The translations under genes and the position numbers were made by a program. A DNA stretch of 64,000 nt, taken from NCBI RefSeq assembly GCF_010994375.1, contig NZ_WHMA01000002.1, positions 236,978-300,977 on the forward strand, written 5' to 3'. Positions 21,853 to 33,900 of the stretch are shown here, piece by piece. The notes beneath the pieces were generated by a model. That model was not told where the DNA came from, did no database searches, and saw nothing but the letters and a program-made list of their open reading frames with translations. The stretch comes from Halomonas sp. NO4. Its GTDB lineage: Bacteria > Pseudomonadota > Gammaproteobacteria > Pseudomonadales > Halomonadaceae. The first letter of the stretch is position 1. Each line of letters begins with the position of its first letter.

Positions 21853-22239
21853 ATGTCTCGACTGACCCCCGCTCGCATCGAGGACCACTGGCAGGCCATC
21901 CGCCCCTGCCTCGACAAGGTGCAGACGAAAGCCCCGGCCCGATGGTCGCCCGATGACGTCTATGCGGCCTGCGTCGAGGGTCGCGCGTTCCTCTTCGTTT
22001 GCCCCGAAGGCTTCTGCATTCTTCGCCCGCTCGCCGGCTCCGTGACCACGGTGCAGGTGTGGATCGTCTATGGCGAGGGAGACTCCCTGATTACCCGCTA
22101 TGAACCCGAAATAGAGCGTCTCGCCCGTGAGATTGGGGCACGTCGCCTCGTATTCACGTCGACACGCCCCGGCTATCGGCGCGTCATGCGTCGCTGGTCA
22201 CGGGATGGCAACGATTACGAGAGGTATATCCATGAGTGA
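21853..22239 (+). CDS. Internal virion protein / GNAT-like protein (128 aa)
   Basis: The layout (IEDHWQAIRPCLDKVQTKAP, FLFVCPEGFCILRPLAGSVT, VQVWIVYGEG, LAREIGARRLVFTSTRPGYR) resembles the GNAT-like proteins found before ejection proteins in podoviruses, comparable to T7 gp13 by position. A clear acetyl-CoA loop is not visible, so enzymatic activity is doubtful. Eight-base overlap with the next gene. Confidence 0.6.
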   Translation: MSRLTPARIEDHWQAIRPCLDKVQTKAPARWSPDDVYAACVEGRAFLFVCPEGFCILRPLAGSVTTVQVWIVYGEGDSLITRYEPEIERLAREIGARRLVFTSTRPGYRRVMRRWSRDGNDYERYIHE

Positions 22240-22885
22240 TGGTGGTGGCGGCGGCGACAACACCGTCGAGGATACCCCGGAGCAGCGCTACCTGGCGCAG
22301 GTCGCCGCCGAGAAGTGGAACTTCGCTCAACGCGAACTGGCGCCCCTGGAAGACGAGTACATGGAACAGGTGGCGGGCATGACCGACCCCGACCGCATGG
22401 CGTATATCCGGGGGCGGACCATGCAGAGCCAGCAGCAGGCGGCCAGCGACCTGCGCGGCGAGGCCGCCGGGCAGCTGGGCGAGGCAGGCATCGACCCCAC
22501 CAGCGGTCGCTATCAGGACACTATGGGCGGCCTGTCGCTGGACGCCGCCGAAGCCGGCGGTGAGACGCTGGGCCGCGCGCAGTTCGAGCAGGAGAACCAA
22601 CAGATTCAGGGCCTGCAGAACATCACCGCCATCGGCCAGGGACAGGCCGGGCAGGCACAGCAGGGTTTGGCCGGCGTGGCCGACGTGGCCGCCGCCGACG
22701 CTCGCGACACCGCTTCCCAGCGCTTCAACCGGCGCAGCGCCAACCTGCAGCTGCTTGGCCAGGTGGCCGGCGCCGGCACCCGCTACGGCCTGCAGGAACT
22801 CGGCGGCGAGACTCAAGGGCTGGGCATGGATGATGGCGTATCACAGACCGCCATCGACACCTCGCGCGACATCTACGGCTACTGA
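22232..22885 (+). CDS. Internal virion / DNA-ejection protein 1 (217 aa)
   Basis: Starts within the previous gene (ATGAGTGA). N-terminal Gly run (SDGGGGGDNTVED), then helical and rich in Gln, Ala and Gly (QQIQGLQNITAIGQGQAGQA). This composition is typical of internal core proteins ejected ahead of phage DNA. Located in the row of internal proteins before the giant gene. Confidence 0.65.
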   Translation: MSDGGGGGDNTVEDTPEQRYLAQVAAEKWNFAQRELAPLEDEYMEQVAGMTDPDRMAYIRGRTMQSQQQAASDLRGEAAGQLGEAGIDPTSGRYQDTMGGLSLDAAEAGGETLGRAQFEQENQQIQGLQNITAIGQGQAGQAQQGLAGVADVAAADARDTASQRFNRRSANLQLLGQVAGAGTRYGLQELGGETQGLGMDDGVSQTAIDTSRDIYGY

Positions 22886-22896
22886 GGGAGGATGCC

Positions 22897-23379
22897 ATGG
22901 CGACCGATTTTCGCAGCAGCCTGCCCAACGTTCCCGCCCCATCGGGCAACAGCGCTCAGCAATACATCAACCCCGGCCAGGCGTTCCGTGGCGACCAGGG
23001 CGCCTCGCGCCTTCTCGGCCGCCTCAACCGCGCGCAATGGGAGGACTGGAAGGCGCGCTTCCGCCCCTACGTGCGCTCCCTGGCCGACATCGCCCAGGAC
23101 GAGACGGCGCCCCGCGATGCCGCCCGCCAGGCCAGCCAGTCCATGGGCCTGGCCTTCGACGCCAACCAGCAGGCGGATGAGCAGTGGCGCCAGGGGCTGG
23201 GCGTGAGCCGCGACAGCCGCCAGCAGGCCGCCGACGAGCGCGAGGCCGACGTGCGCCGCCGTGCCGCTCAGGTGAGCGCCGGCAACCAGGCGCGCATTTC
23301 CGCCCTTGACCGTCAGCAGGCCATCCTGGCTGGCGGCATGGGCCTGTCCAACATTCCCGACAAGGTGATGGACCAATGA
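22897..23379 (+). CDS. Internal virion / DNA-ejection protein 2 (160 aa)
   Basis: After a GGGAGGATGCC ribosome site. Helical, Gln/Arg/Ala-rich (LGRLNRAQWEDWKARFRPYV, DSRQQAADEREADVRRRAAQ). The last bases overlap the next gene (ATGA). Likely part of the ejected internal core by position and composition. Confidence 0.65.
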   Translation: MATDFRSSLPNVPAPSGNSAQQYINPGQAFRGDQGASRLLGRLNRAQWEDWKARFRPYVRSLADIAQDETAPRDAARQASQSMGLAFDANQQADEQWRQGLGVSRDSRQQAADEREADVRRRAAQVSAGNQARISALDRQQAILAGGMGLSNIPDKVMDQ

Positions 23380-23633
23380 GCTACGGACTTCTCGGGCTGC
23401 GCGGTCAGATGGAAGGCGAGGCCATGCAGGGCCTTCAAGACCTGGCCGGGCAGCAGCGCCAGGCGGAACACTTGGAGAGCCAGATGGAGCAGGCCGAGCA
23501 TCAGCAAAAAATGCAGGCCGTGGGCACCGGGGCCGGTATCGGCGCCATGGTGGGTGCCGGCACGTCCGTGGGCGGCCCCGTGGGCGGCCTCATCGGTGCC
23601 GGCGTGGGTCTGCTGGCCGGCTCACTGTTCTAG
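23376..23633 (+). CDS. Small internal protein with glycine-zipper membrane segment (85 aa)
   Basis: A helical, Gln/Glu-rich first half followed by a glycine-zipper hydrophobic tail (GTGAGIGAMVGAGTSVGGPV, GLIGAGVGLLAGSLF). Glycine zippers insert into membranes, so this protein may help form the channel through the inner membrane during DNA ejection. Overlaps its upstream neighbour by four bases. Confidence 0.65.
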   Translation: MSYGLLGLRGQMEGEAMQGLQDLAGQQRQAEHLESQMEQAEHQQKMQAVGTGAGIGAMVGAGTSVGGPVGGLIGAGVGLLAGSLF

Positions 23634-23642
23634 GAGGCAGAC

Positions 23643-24914
23643 ATGGCAGAAGGACTCGACACGCGTGGTCTCGCCAGCGGCTTCACGCAGGGCTTCGGCC
23701 TCATGGATCAATACTACCAGGGCCAGGCGCAGCAGGAGCGCGCCGATGAGAAGCTGAATATGCAGCGCGAGCGCTTCGATATGGAGCGCGAGGAAGTCGA
23801 GCGCGCCCGCGACCTCGAAACCGTGCAGCTCGCGCTGGGCAAGATCGCCAATGGCATGGCCCCCAGCGAGGAAGAGATCGAGACGCTGCGCGACAACCCC
23901 AAGTACTGGCCGGCGCTCGACCCCGACACCGATGATGCCCTGGCCGTGGCCGAGCAGGTGGTCGATCCCGAAAGCCCCAAGTCGATCAACGACCCCGATT
24001 CGTTGGCCTCGCTCAACCAACTGTTCGGCAGCGAGGTTGCCAAGGGCGAAGGCGGACAGAAGCTGGTCACCGGCGTCTACCCCGGCACGCAGGGCGACAC
24101 CGTGACCCTGGACCTCGAAGTCACCGGCGAGGACGGCAAGACCTACCGCGCCCCCATGACCGATGGCCGTTCCAACCGCGAGGATGACGACACCGTGATG
24201 GAGGTGCCGGTCGAGAAGCTGGTGGAGAAGACGCAGGGCATGAAGGCGATCCGCAAATCCTTGCAGACCCCCGAGGCGCAGGCGCAGGCCAGCAAGGTGC
24301 TCCAGCTGCTGCGCGGCGAGGAAAGCGACAACTGGGAGCTGGAGGAACATGAGACCCTGGGCATGATCCAGCGCAACACCGATACCGGCGAGGTGAAGCC
24401 GGTACGCGGTGGCGCCGGCAGCGCCGATGCCGCTCGACGGGGCGGTGGCGACGACCGGCCCAGCCGTATCCGCGAGGCCGAGCTGCTGGTCGAGAACGGC
24501 ATCGCGGGCGACATGGAAGAGGCCTACAACATGGTCCGCTCGCGGGCCGGCAGCGCGTCTGGATATGACCGGGCTCAGGACGAGATCAACTACCTGTCCG
24601 ACCGCATCGAGAGCATCAACAACACCCTGCAAGACCGGGCTGCCATGGCGCAGATTCCGGACGAGGATCGCGAACAGATGCGTCGCGAGCTGGAAGAGCT
24701 GAAATCCCGTCGCGAGCGTGTCGCGCAGCAGGCCTTCCCCTCTGGCTCGGGCCTCGACACCGGGGACCAGCCGGAACCCGAGCCGGAAGGCGAGACCGAG
24801 GAAGGCAAGTCGTCCGAGGAGGACCAACCGAACCGCGAGCGCGGACGGCGCCCTGGTCCCGACACCAGCCCCGACGAAAGGGCCGACCAGATTCTCAACG
24901 ACGTCCTGGGGTAA
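23643..24914 (+). CDS. Internal virion protein (423 aa)
   Basis: Begins MAEGLDTRGLASGFTQGFGL, followed by a long coiled coil (QQERADEKLNMQRERFDMER, residues about 25-60), a beta-rich middle (TGVYPGTQGDTVTLDLEVTG), another coiled coil (DEINYLSDRIESINNTLQDR) and an acidic disordered C-terminus. The layout fits an internal core protein that works with the giant protein downstream. Eighteen bases separate them, containing AAAGGAG. Confidence 0.7.
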   Translation: MAEGLDTRGLASGFTQGFGLMDQYYQGQAQQERADEKLNMQRERFDMEREEVERARDLETVQLALGKIANGMAPSEEEIETLRDNPKYWPALDPDTDDALAVAEQVVDPESPKSINDPDSLASLNQLFGSEVAKGEGGQKLVTGVYPGTQGDTVTLDLEVTGEDGKTYRAPMTDGRSNREDDDTVMEVPVEKLVEKTQGMKAIRKSLQTPEAQAQASKVLQLLRGEESDNWELEEHETLGMIQRNTDTGEVKPVRGGAGSADAARRGGGDDRPSRIREAELLVENGIAGDMEEAYNMVRSRAGSASGYDRAQDEINYLSDRIESINNTLQDRAAMAQIPDEDREQMRRELEELKSRRERVAQQAFPSGSGLDTGDQPEPEPEGETEEGKSSEEDQPNRERGRRPGPDTSPDERADQILNDVLG

Positions 24915-24932
24915 GACCGAAAGGAGCCGCGT

Positions 24933-27900
24933 GTGAACGCCGCCACCGACAAGTCGACGACGTGGAAAGAAGTCACTCAGAGCGAGGGCTTCAAGCAGGC
25001 CGATCCCGAGACCCGAAAGATCGTCCGCGACAAGTTCTTCGATCAGGTAATCCGCCCTAAGGCGCCCGAGGGCAAGGTCGAGTACATGCGGGACAAGTTC
25101 GTCTCGACCACCGAGCCGGACGTGTTCCCCAGCCAGGAGGCGGGTGACGAAGGAGGCGACGAGGGCGCTGGAGAGCCCCGTGGCCTGTCGCTGCCCGACG
25201 CCAGCTACACGGGCGGCAGGCCTCAGGAACGCGCCGTGAAGGAACGCCAGGATCGCCAGCAGCGCCAGGCACGCACCGACCTGCGCGAGAGCAGCGAGCT
25301 GGACACCGCCGCCCTGCAATCGGCCCAGGACGTGGCCGACGAGCCCGAGGGTATCAGTGCCAGCGACTACGGCCTGGAAACCCTGGAAGGCGGCGTGCGC
25401 GGCACCGGCGGCGTGGGCGGTGGTGCCGGCGACTTCTTGGAAATGGGCGGCGAGCAGGTCGACCGGGGGCTGCGCAAGCTGGGTCTCGGCGAGCTAATCG
25501 ACCGTGGCGATGAGGCCCTGCAGGGCCGCAAGCCCAGCGACCTCTTCCAGCGCTTCGAGGACTGGATGAATGAGGGCGCCGAGCAGATCGACGCGCAGCA
25601 ATCGCAGGAATTCAGCGAGGCGGTCAAGGGCTCCATGCCGAAAGGCGACCTCACCGACCCCAGTAGCTGGTCGATGGGCGACGACCCCAGCGCCGCCGGC
25701 TACATGGGCCTCATGGCCGGCCTGATGGGCGAGTTCGCGCCCCAGGCCGCGACCCTGATGGCCGGCTCCCCGCAGCGCGCCATGGCGGCCATGTCCGCTG
25801 TGGGCGGCCTGCAGGCCGGGGGCGGCCAGGCCCGCGAGGCCGAGGAATACGTCGAGACCATGGACCACGACCAGCTGTACGAGGAGGCAGGGCTCTACAA
25901 GGAGCTGGTCGACGGTGGCATGGACCCCGACGAGGCCAAACGCCAGACCGCCAAGACGGCCGGCGCGGCGGCGAGCACCGCCGGCATGGCCTTGGGTGGG
26001 GCCGGTGGCGCCGCCATGGGTTATGTGCTGGGTCCGCTGCAGAAGCGGCTGGGCGGCAACATCGTCAAGCGCGTGGCACAGAGTGCCGGTATTGAGGGGG
26101 CCATTGAGGGCGGCCAGGAAGCCACCGAAACCATGGCCGCACGCGGGCTCTCCAACCAGGCCATCGACGCCGCACGCGACGTGACCAAGGGCACCTGGGG
26201 TGACTTCATGACGGGCACCATGCTGGGTGGCCCTATCGGTGGCCTGGGTGGTGTCGGCGGCGCGGCCCGAGGCGGCAAGCCGCCGCGCACGCAGAGCGAC
26301 ATCGTGCGCGAGCGCACTCCCGAGGACATCGCCGCCCTCAACGAGCGCTTCGAGCAGGAGCAGGCCCGGGATGCCCGCCAGGCCGCACGGCAGCGTCGAC
26401 AGGATGACGACGCACCCGACACCACCGTCACCGTAGGCGGCGACCCCGTGGAAGGTCTGGCGATGGACGAGGCCCCGGTCAGCGACAGCCGCCGTCGCTT
26501 CCTCGATACCGTCAGCTCCCTGGCCGGCGACATGGAAGACGGGGCGACGATGCCCGACTTCGACGGCGAGGGTCAGCTGACCGTGCGCAAGGATCGGCGC
26601 GACGACGGCACCGAAACCCTGCGCGTGGAGCGCGACAATGGCGAGCCGGCATTCGAGTTCGAGCGCGACGGCGATGCCTGGCGCCCCGTGGGCGTATCGG
26701 CTGGCGAGGCCGTGTCCGGCGAAGCCATGGCCGCGTCCCAGAATGTGATCCAGGCCCTGAACGGGACGTCCGCCCAGGCCACCGACCTGCTGCGCACGCC
26801 GCGCAGTGAACTCGATGCCGAGCAGCGCGCGCAGCGTGACTCCCTGGCGTTCGGCGACACCTTCAAGACGATCCGCGAGCAGGCCGAAGCGCAGGGCATG
26901 GACGACGTCGTGCGCGACCTCGATGCCGCCAGCGAGGAGGTGTCGGCCGCCCTGGAGGACGAAACCCTGGCCCGGACCAACGAGGATCAGGAGGGCGTCG
27001 AAGCCGCTCGCACCCGCCTGTCGAGTGCCGCCGAGCGCTTCGGTAGTGCCCTGGAGCGCATGGAGAGCGCCGAGACGGGCGCGAGAATGGACACAGAGGC
27101 CGCCACCGGCGAGACGGAGGGTGAGGTCGGCCGTCGCTTCCGCAGCCGCCAGGAGTGGGAACAGGCGTGGCAGCAGCAGGGGGTGGAAGACCCCTCCGCC
27201 AATATTCCCGACACCACCATCGAGATCGACGGCCAGCGCCTGGGGCTCGACGAGATCAGCCAGGGAGCAGCCGAGGCCGCCACGCGCAAGCCACGCGCCC
27301 AGGTTCGGGCAGACCTGCAGCCGCGTGGCCTGGACCTTGATGAGGCCACCGCCCAGCAGCAGGAAGAACCCGAGATAACGCCAGAAGCCCGGGAAGCCGC
27401 CGAATCGGTGGCGACAGAGGAGACGGGCGACCAGCGCACGGCCTCCGTGCCGACCATGGTCACCAACCGCATGAAGCGTGACCTGGGCAACCTGGGGTAC
27501 AGCCGCGACGCGATCAAGAAGATGAAGCCCCAGGAGGCCTGGGACATCATCCAGCAGAGCCAGGCCGGCACCCAGGAAACGGACGCGGCGACCGACGAGC
27601 AGGCGGCCGACCCCGAGCTGTTCCGCCGCACCAATGGCCAGCCCTTCAAGACGGAACGTGGTGCCCGGGCCAGCCGTCCCTTCCGCGACGCCCTGCGCCA
27701 GGAGCGCGAGCCCATCGTGGAGCCGGTCGACGGCGGTTTCGCCGTACGCGTGCCGCGCCCGCGCCGCATGGAGGCACCGACGCCGTCCGAGGTGGAGGCC
27801 GGAGCCAGCCGTGCGGAGACTGACCCGAGCGACGCCCAGATCGAGGCCGACAACTACCGCAAGGGTCGAGTGCGCCTCCAGGGCATGGACATCGCTATCG

Positions 27901-30900
27901 AGAACCCCAAGGGGTCGGAGCGCAGCGGGACCGACGAGGATGGTGGATTCTGGCGGTCGCGCCTGGCGCACCACTACGGCGACATCAAGGGCACCCGAGC
28001 CCCGGACGGGGACAACGTCGACGTCTTCGTGGGCGACTCCCCGGATTCCGAGCGGGCCTTCGTCATCGACCAAGTCGACCGCGACGGCGAGTTCGACGAG
28101 CCCAAGGTGATGATGGGCTTCAACTCGGCGGAGGAAGCGCGCCAGGGCTACCTCGCCAACTACCCGAGCAACTGGGACGGCCTGGGCGCGATCACCGAGA
28201 CCGATCCCGACACGCTGCGCCAGTGGCTGGAAGACGGCGACACCAACCGCCCCTTCGGCGACCTCGATGCCCAGGCGGAGGTGGCCCCCGAACCCAAGGG
28301 CATCGCCGCCCAGCGAGAACGGGACGCCCGATCAACCCGAGACCGCACCCTGTATCGCGGCTCGGGACGTCAGGATCGGGGCGAGCGTTACGCCGGTGCC
28401 GACGTCCCCGTCATGGGCGAGGGTCGCTACTTTGCCCTGGACCGCGAGACGGCCGAGCAGTACGGGCCCGACATCGAGACCGCCAGCCAGTCGGACGTGG
28501 CCGAGAACCCGCTGGTGATCCGTGGCGACAAGGACTGGGCGCGGCTCACCAAGGAAGCCGGGTGGGACGTTCCCAACCCCGCCGGCAAGAGCGAGGCCGA
28601 GATAAAGCGCCTGACCCGCCAGCTGCGCGAGGAGGTGACCGGCCGTGGCCACGACAGCATCGTGGTCGACTGGGACGACAGCACCCCTTACGACATGGAC
28701 GACAGCGGGCGCTCGATCAAGCTGCTGCGGGACGTCTTCGACACGCCCCAGGTGGTGAGCTACCAGGCCCCCGACCAGACCCGCTATCGCCAGACCAGTC
28801 AGCCCAGCGAGCACGCCCGCGCCGTGAGCGACGCCGTGCAGCCGCTGCGTGACGAGGGGCTGCCGGCCGAGGTGGTCGACAGCGTCGATCAGTTGCCGGC
28901 GCCCATCCGCGAGGCCATCGAGCGTGACGGCGTGGCCGATCAGGTCAGCGGTGTGCGTCACCAGGGCACGTCCTGGCTGGTCGCCGACAACCTCGACTCC
29001 CCCGACGAGGCGGTCAGGACCGCCCTGCACGAGACCGTGGGCCACGGCGGAGTCCGCCAGGTGCTGGGCGACACCATGAACCGCACCCTGGACGCTATCT
29101 ACCGAGACATGCCGGCCCGAGAGCGCCGCCGCCTGGAGCGCACCTACGCCGGTCAGCTGAACAACCAGTCTCCCGAGCAGGCCCGCCGCACGGTCGCCGA
29201 GGAGCACATGGCCCACTTGGCCGAGACGCAACCGCAGAGCGGCTGGGTTGACCGGGCCGTCAGCAAGGTCCGCCAGTGGCTGCGCCGCCTCTTCGGCGAC
29301 CGGGCCGCCAAGCAGTGGGGTCGCCAGGAGATCGTCGACCTGCTGGCCCGGGCCCGGGGCGCCGCGATCACGCCGTCGAGAGATACCGCCCCGCGCTACG
29401 CGCTGCGCTTCAACCGCGAGTTCGGAGGCTTCAAGGCACACGTCGCGCCCGATGGCACCCTGACGGTGAAGGGCGACCCGGACGAGATTCGTGCCCAGCT
29501 GCCCGATTCGGTCAAGGGGCGCAAGGTCAAGGAGGGGTTGCGCTTCACGCCCAACCTGGCCGCCCAGGCACGCAACGCCCTGGAAGGCTTCAAGAACGCC
29601 TATACCCGGGGCGGCGAGGTGCTTCGCCAGAAGCCGATGAAGAACGGCAAGTACATCGGCGCACCCGACAAGTTCAACACCCCGGGCAAGATTGGCAAGC
29701 TGCGCCGTATTCTGCGCGGCCTCGCCGAGGAAGGGGCGCCCGGCCGCTACTGGTATGAGAACAGCGGCGACGCGATCCTGCGCATGGTGGGCGGTGATGT
29801 ACGCAGAGCGCGTCAGTTTGCCTCCCTGTTGTCGATCTACTCGCCCCAGGCCAAGGTGGGCTCCAACGGCACCTTCGCCCTGCGCGCGTGGGCTCAGCAC
29901 GAGGCCGGTCACCCGATCAACGTCAAGACCGGGGATCAGGACCGCAAGGCCGAGCGAGCGCTGAGCGACGTCGATGAGTTCTGGAGCGGGGAGAAGACCT
30001 CCAACTTCTTCAACAACCTGCTCCGCCAGATCGACCCCAGCACCGAAGGGCGCCAGGGCGCGACCATCGACATGTGGATGATGCGCGCCGCGCAATACGA
30101 CCACGACCGTCCGACCGATTCCGAACAGATGTTCATGCAGGACGAGGCCAACCGGGTCGCCAAGCAATTCGGCTGGGAGCCTCAGCATGTCCAGGCAGCC
30201 ATCTGGGTGGCCATCAAGGCCCGCATGGAGAACCCCAAGGTCAAGAAGCGCGCCGACGAAATTTCGGAGCGCAAGGGGTGGATCAGCTTCAGGGAGGTCG
30301 AGAAGGACGGCAAGACCCGCAAGGAGCGCGTCACCCACAACGAGGCGAAGCACTGGGACAACTGGTTCGACCAGGCGATGAAGTCGGACGTCGACCCCCA
30401 GGAGACGGTCAAGGCCAAGTTCGACTTCGAGGAAGCCATCCTCAACCACGTCGGTCAGGTCTCCTGGGAGGCCCGGCCAGGCCGCACCACGGGCGTGCTG
30501 CCGGGCGTCCACGACGCGCCCTATGAACAGCAGGTGGAGTTCCAGCAGGCGGTCCACAACGCCCTTCGCGATGAGAACGGCGTGGACATGGTCGCCGCTC
30601 GCCTGGGGTTGATCGCCGAGCCGGACGACCTGATGGCACCCGGTGCCTGGCAGGGCGAGGTCTCGGCCGGCATGCAGAAGCAGGTGGCGGTGGCTCCCGA
30701 CCGGGGCGGCACCCAGCGTGGCGCCGTCGACCCGGCTCAGCGGGAAGCTCTGGACCTCTACGCCAACCTCCTGGGGCTGCTCACGTATCAGGAGGGCATC
30801 GGCTGGCACCGGCCCTTCCCGGCCACCTCAAAGAAGCGTGCGAACGCCCTGGACGTCAACGTGGGGCGCCCGCTGTCGGCGCAGGAGATGGCCGACCTGT

Positions 30901-33900
30901 CGAGCGCCCTGGACGCGCACTTCAACGAGAAGGGGCAGCCCGACTGGCAGGACGACCTGGCCCTTGTCAGCACACCGCAGGGTGTTAGGCTGCTCAATAT
31001 GGGCACGCTGCCGGACGGCAATGCCCTTGAAGCGCTGGATGCTGTCTTCGCACCGGCAATACCTGATTCTGAAACGAAGCTATTGCGGTTCGACGGCGGT
31101 TTCGCCGCCAACGACTGGCAGGAGAATCCTAATGGGCAAGGTTACACGTCGCGGATTAGCGAAGCCGGACGATCCGATCTTCTCGACTGGGCCCGAGATC
31201 AGCTCCAACCACGCGTACAGCGGGTCTTCGAGGACTTCAGCGAGCGATACGGGTGGGGAGACCCCGGCGACGTCCGATTCAGCCTACGATCCGAACGCAC
31301 CGGAGACCGAGGAGGACGCCAAGCGCGCCGAGGCCCAGCGCCGCTTGAAGGTGCGCCGTCAGTACGAGGGGCTTCGGGGCCGGACCCGGAACTCGTAGCG
31401 GTTGCCGAGCAGTATGCCCGCGACCATGGCATCGAGCTTCGTCGACAGGCGGAATACGTCAAGGTCGACGAGGACCGTGCGCGGCGCATCGCTGACGCCT
31501 ATGCGGCGATGGAGCACGCCCCACAAGACCCCGAGGTACAGCGCGCCTACCGTGACATGATCCGCCAGACCCGGGCGCAGTACGACGCCCTGGTCGACGC
31601 CGGATACGAGTTCTACTTCTTCGACGCCGATACCGACCCTTACGACGGCAACCCTTGGAACGCTGTTCGCGACCTGCGCGCCAATAAGCGGATGGCGGTA
31701 TTCACCACCGAGGGCGGCTTCGGCACCGACGAAGAGTTCGACCCCACCGACAACCCACTCCTCGAGGACACCGGCCTTGAGTGGGCCTTCGGCAGCCCGG
31801 ACGGCCCCAAGCGCAAGGTGCTTGCCAACGACCTCTTCCGCGCGGTTCACGACGCCTTCGGGCATGGCCTGGAGGGCGCCGGCTTCCGTGCGCGTGGCGA
31901 GGAGAACGCCTGGCAGGCGCATATCCGGCTGTTCACCGGCCCGGCAGTGGGCGCCGTGACGTCCGAGACGCGCGGGCAGAACAGCTGGCTCAACTTCGGC
32001 CCCTACGGTGAGCACAACCGCACCGCCGGCATCGAAGACACCGTCTTCGCGGACCAGAAGACCGGCCTCATGCCCGAGTGGACGTGGACCGAGGGCCGTG
32101 CGCCGAGCGAGGACACCCCCGAGCCGCGATTCAGCCTGGCGCCGCCGGTGAAAAGCCCGGCATTCCGTCGCTGGTTCGGCGAGTCGGTGGTGGTCGATGC
32201 CGAGGGCGAGCCCCTGGAGATATACCACGGCACCCAGACCGACATCGCCTACGCCACCGAGAACGGCGGCCCGATCTACCTGACCGACTCGGCCCGCTAC
32301 GCCAACTACTACGCCGGCGGCGAGGCCACCGGCTCCCCGATGACCTTCGCTGACCAGTACCCGGTTGGCGACATGACGCCCGAGCAGCAGCGCGACGAGG
32401 TCGAGCGTATCGAGACCGAGGCGATGGCCACCAACGACGCGGTCACCGAGGAGGAGGCCGAGTTCTACTATGGCGAGGGTGCCAACCTGTCGCGGATGTG
32501 GGAGGCCTTCGACGACACCGAGCGTCAGCAGATTCGCGAGCGCAACCCGTCGGTGGCCGACAAGATCGACCGCTACCAGGCGCTCGACGCCCGAATCCGC
32601 GAGACCGCCCGTCGCCAGCAGAGCCTCAACGAGGAGGCCCGTCGCGTGGAGAGCCGCGGCCGGATCGCCACGCCGAACGTGGTGCCGGTCTACGCCTCGA
32701 TCCAGAACCCCTACTACGTACAGGACGAGATGGGGATTTATAACCTGGGCGACGACCCCGAGGCCGTCCAGCGCCTTAAGGACCAGGGCTACGACGGCGC
32801 GATCTGGATCAACCCGGGCGTCGACAACCTGGGCGAGGCCGCCAACCTGCCCTACGGCAGCGAGGTCCTCGCCTTCTCCCCGGGCCAGGTGAAGTCGGTC
32901 TATAACAAAGGCGAGTTCGACATTGGCGATCCCGATATTCGCTTCTCGCTGCGCCGTCCCGTGGGCGGTCGGTATCCGTCCGGCGACTCGGCTCACTTCA
33001 GCCTGCCCGACGAGACCCTCACCGAGGTCGCCGCGCGTAAGGCAGTCGACAAGATGCGCCCCCTCAAGGTTCTGGAGCAGCGCATCGAGGAGCATGGCGG
33101 TCGCGTCAACGAGGACAACGACGTCTACCTGGCCGAGGAGCTGTTCCACGGCAAGACGGAGACCGACCTGCGTGACCTTGAGCAGGACTACGTCCAGCGC
33201 CTCGCCGAAGGCCTGGCCGAAGCCGACATCAGCCAGTCCGACTTCGACGACTTCCTCTACGCCCGCCACGCGCCGGAGCGCAACGCAAAGATCGCCGAGC
33301 GCAACCCCGACGATGAGCGCTATCAGGACGGTGGGTCGGGGATGACCGACGCCGAGGCCCAGGAAATTCTCGACCGCAAACTCAACAGCAGCAAGGCGGA
33401 TGACTACCGGCGCCTTGCCCAGATCGTCTATGACATGCTGGCCCTGCGTCGCGAGGCGATCCGCGAGGGCGGCCTGGAAGACAACGAAGCGGTGGACGCC
33501 TGGGAGGCCAGCTACGACTACTACGTGCCGCTCAAGGGCTGGGCTCACGACGAGGAGGCCCAGCCGCAGTTCGGCGTCGGCACGGGCACCGGCAAGGGCT
33601 TCGAGGTCCAGGGCCGCGAGGGACGCACCGCGCTGGGCCGTCGCACCCAGGCCGCTTCGCCCTCGACCCAGGCTATCGTGGACACCATCCAGTCGCTGAT
33701 TCGCCGCCGCAAGAACGAGGTCGGCAACTCGCTGCTGTCGCTGGTGACCGACAACCCCAACCCCAAGCTGTGGCAGGTCTTCACGCGGGACAACCCCGAT
33801 ATGGAGCGTGCCAAGGTGACCCGCACCGACCCCGAGACCGGCGAACGCCGCATCGAGGTCCAGATGCGCCCGGTGGCCATGGACGGCAACCCGCGCTACT

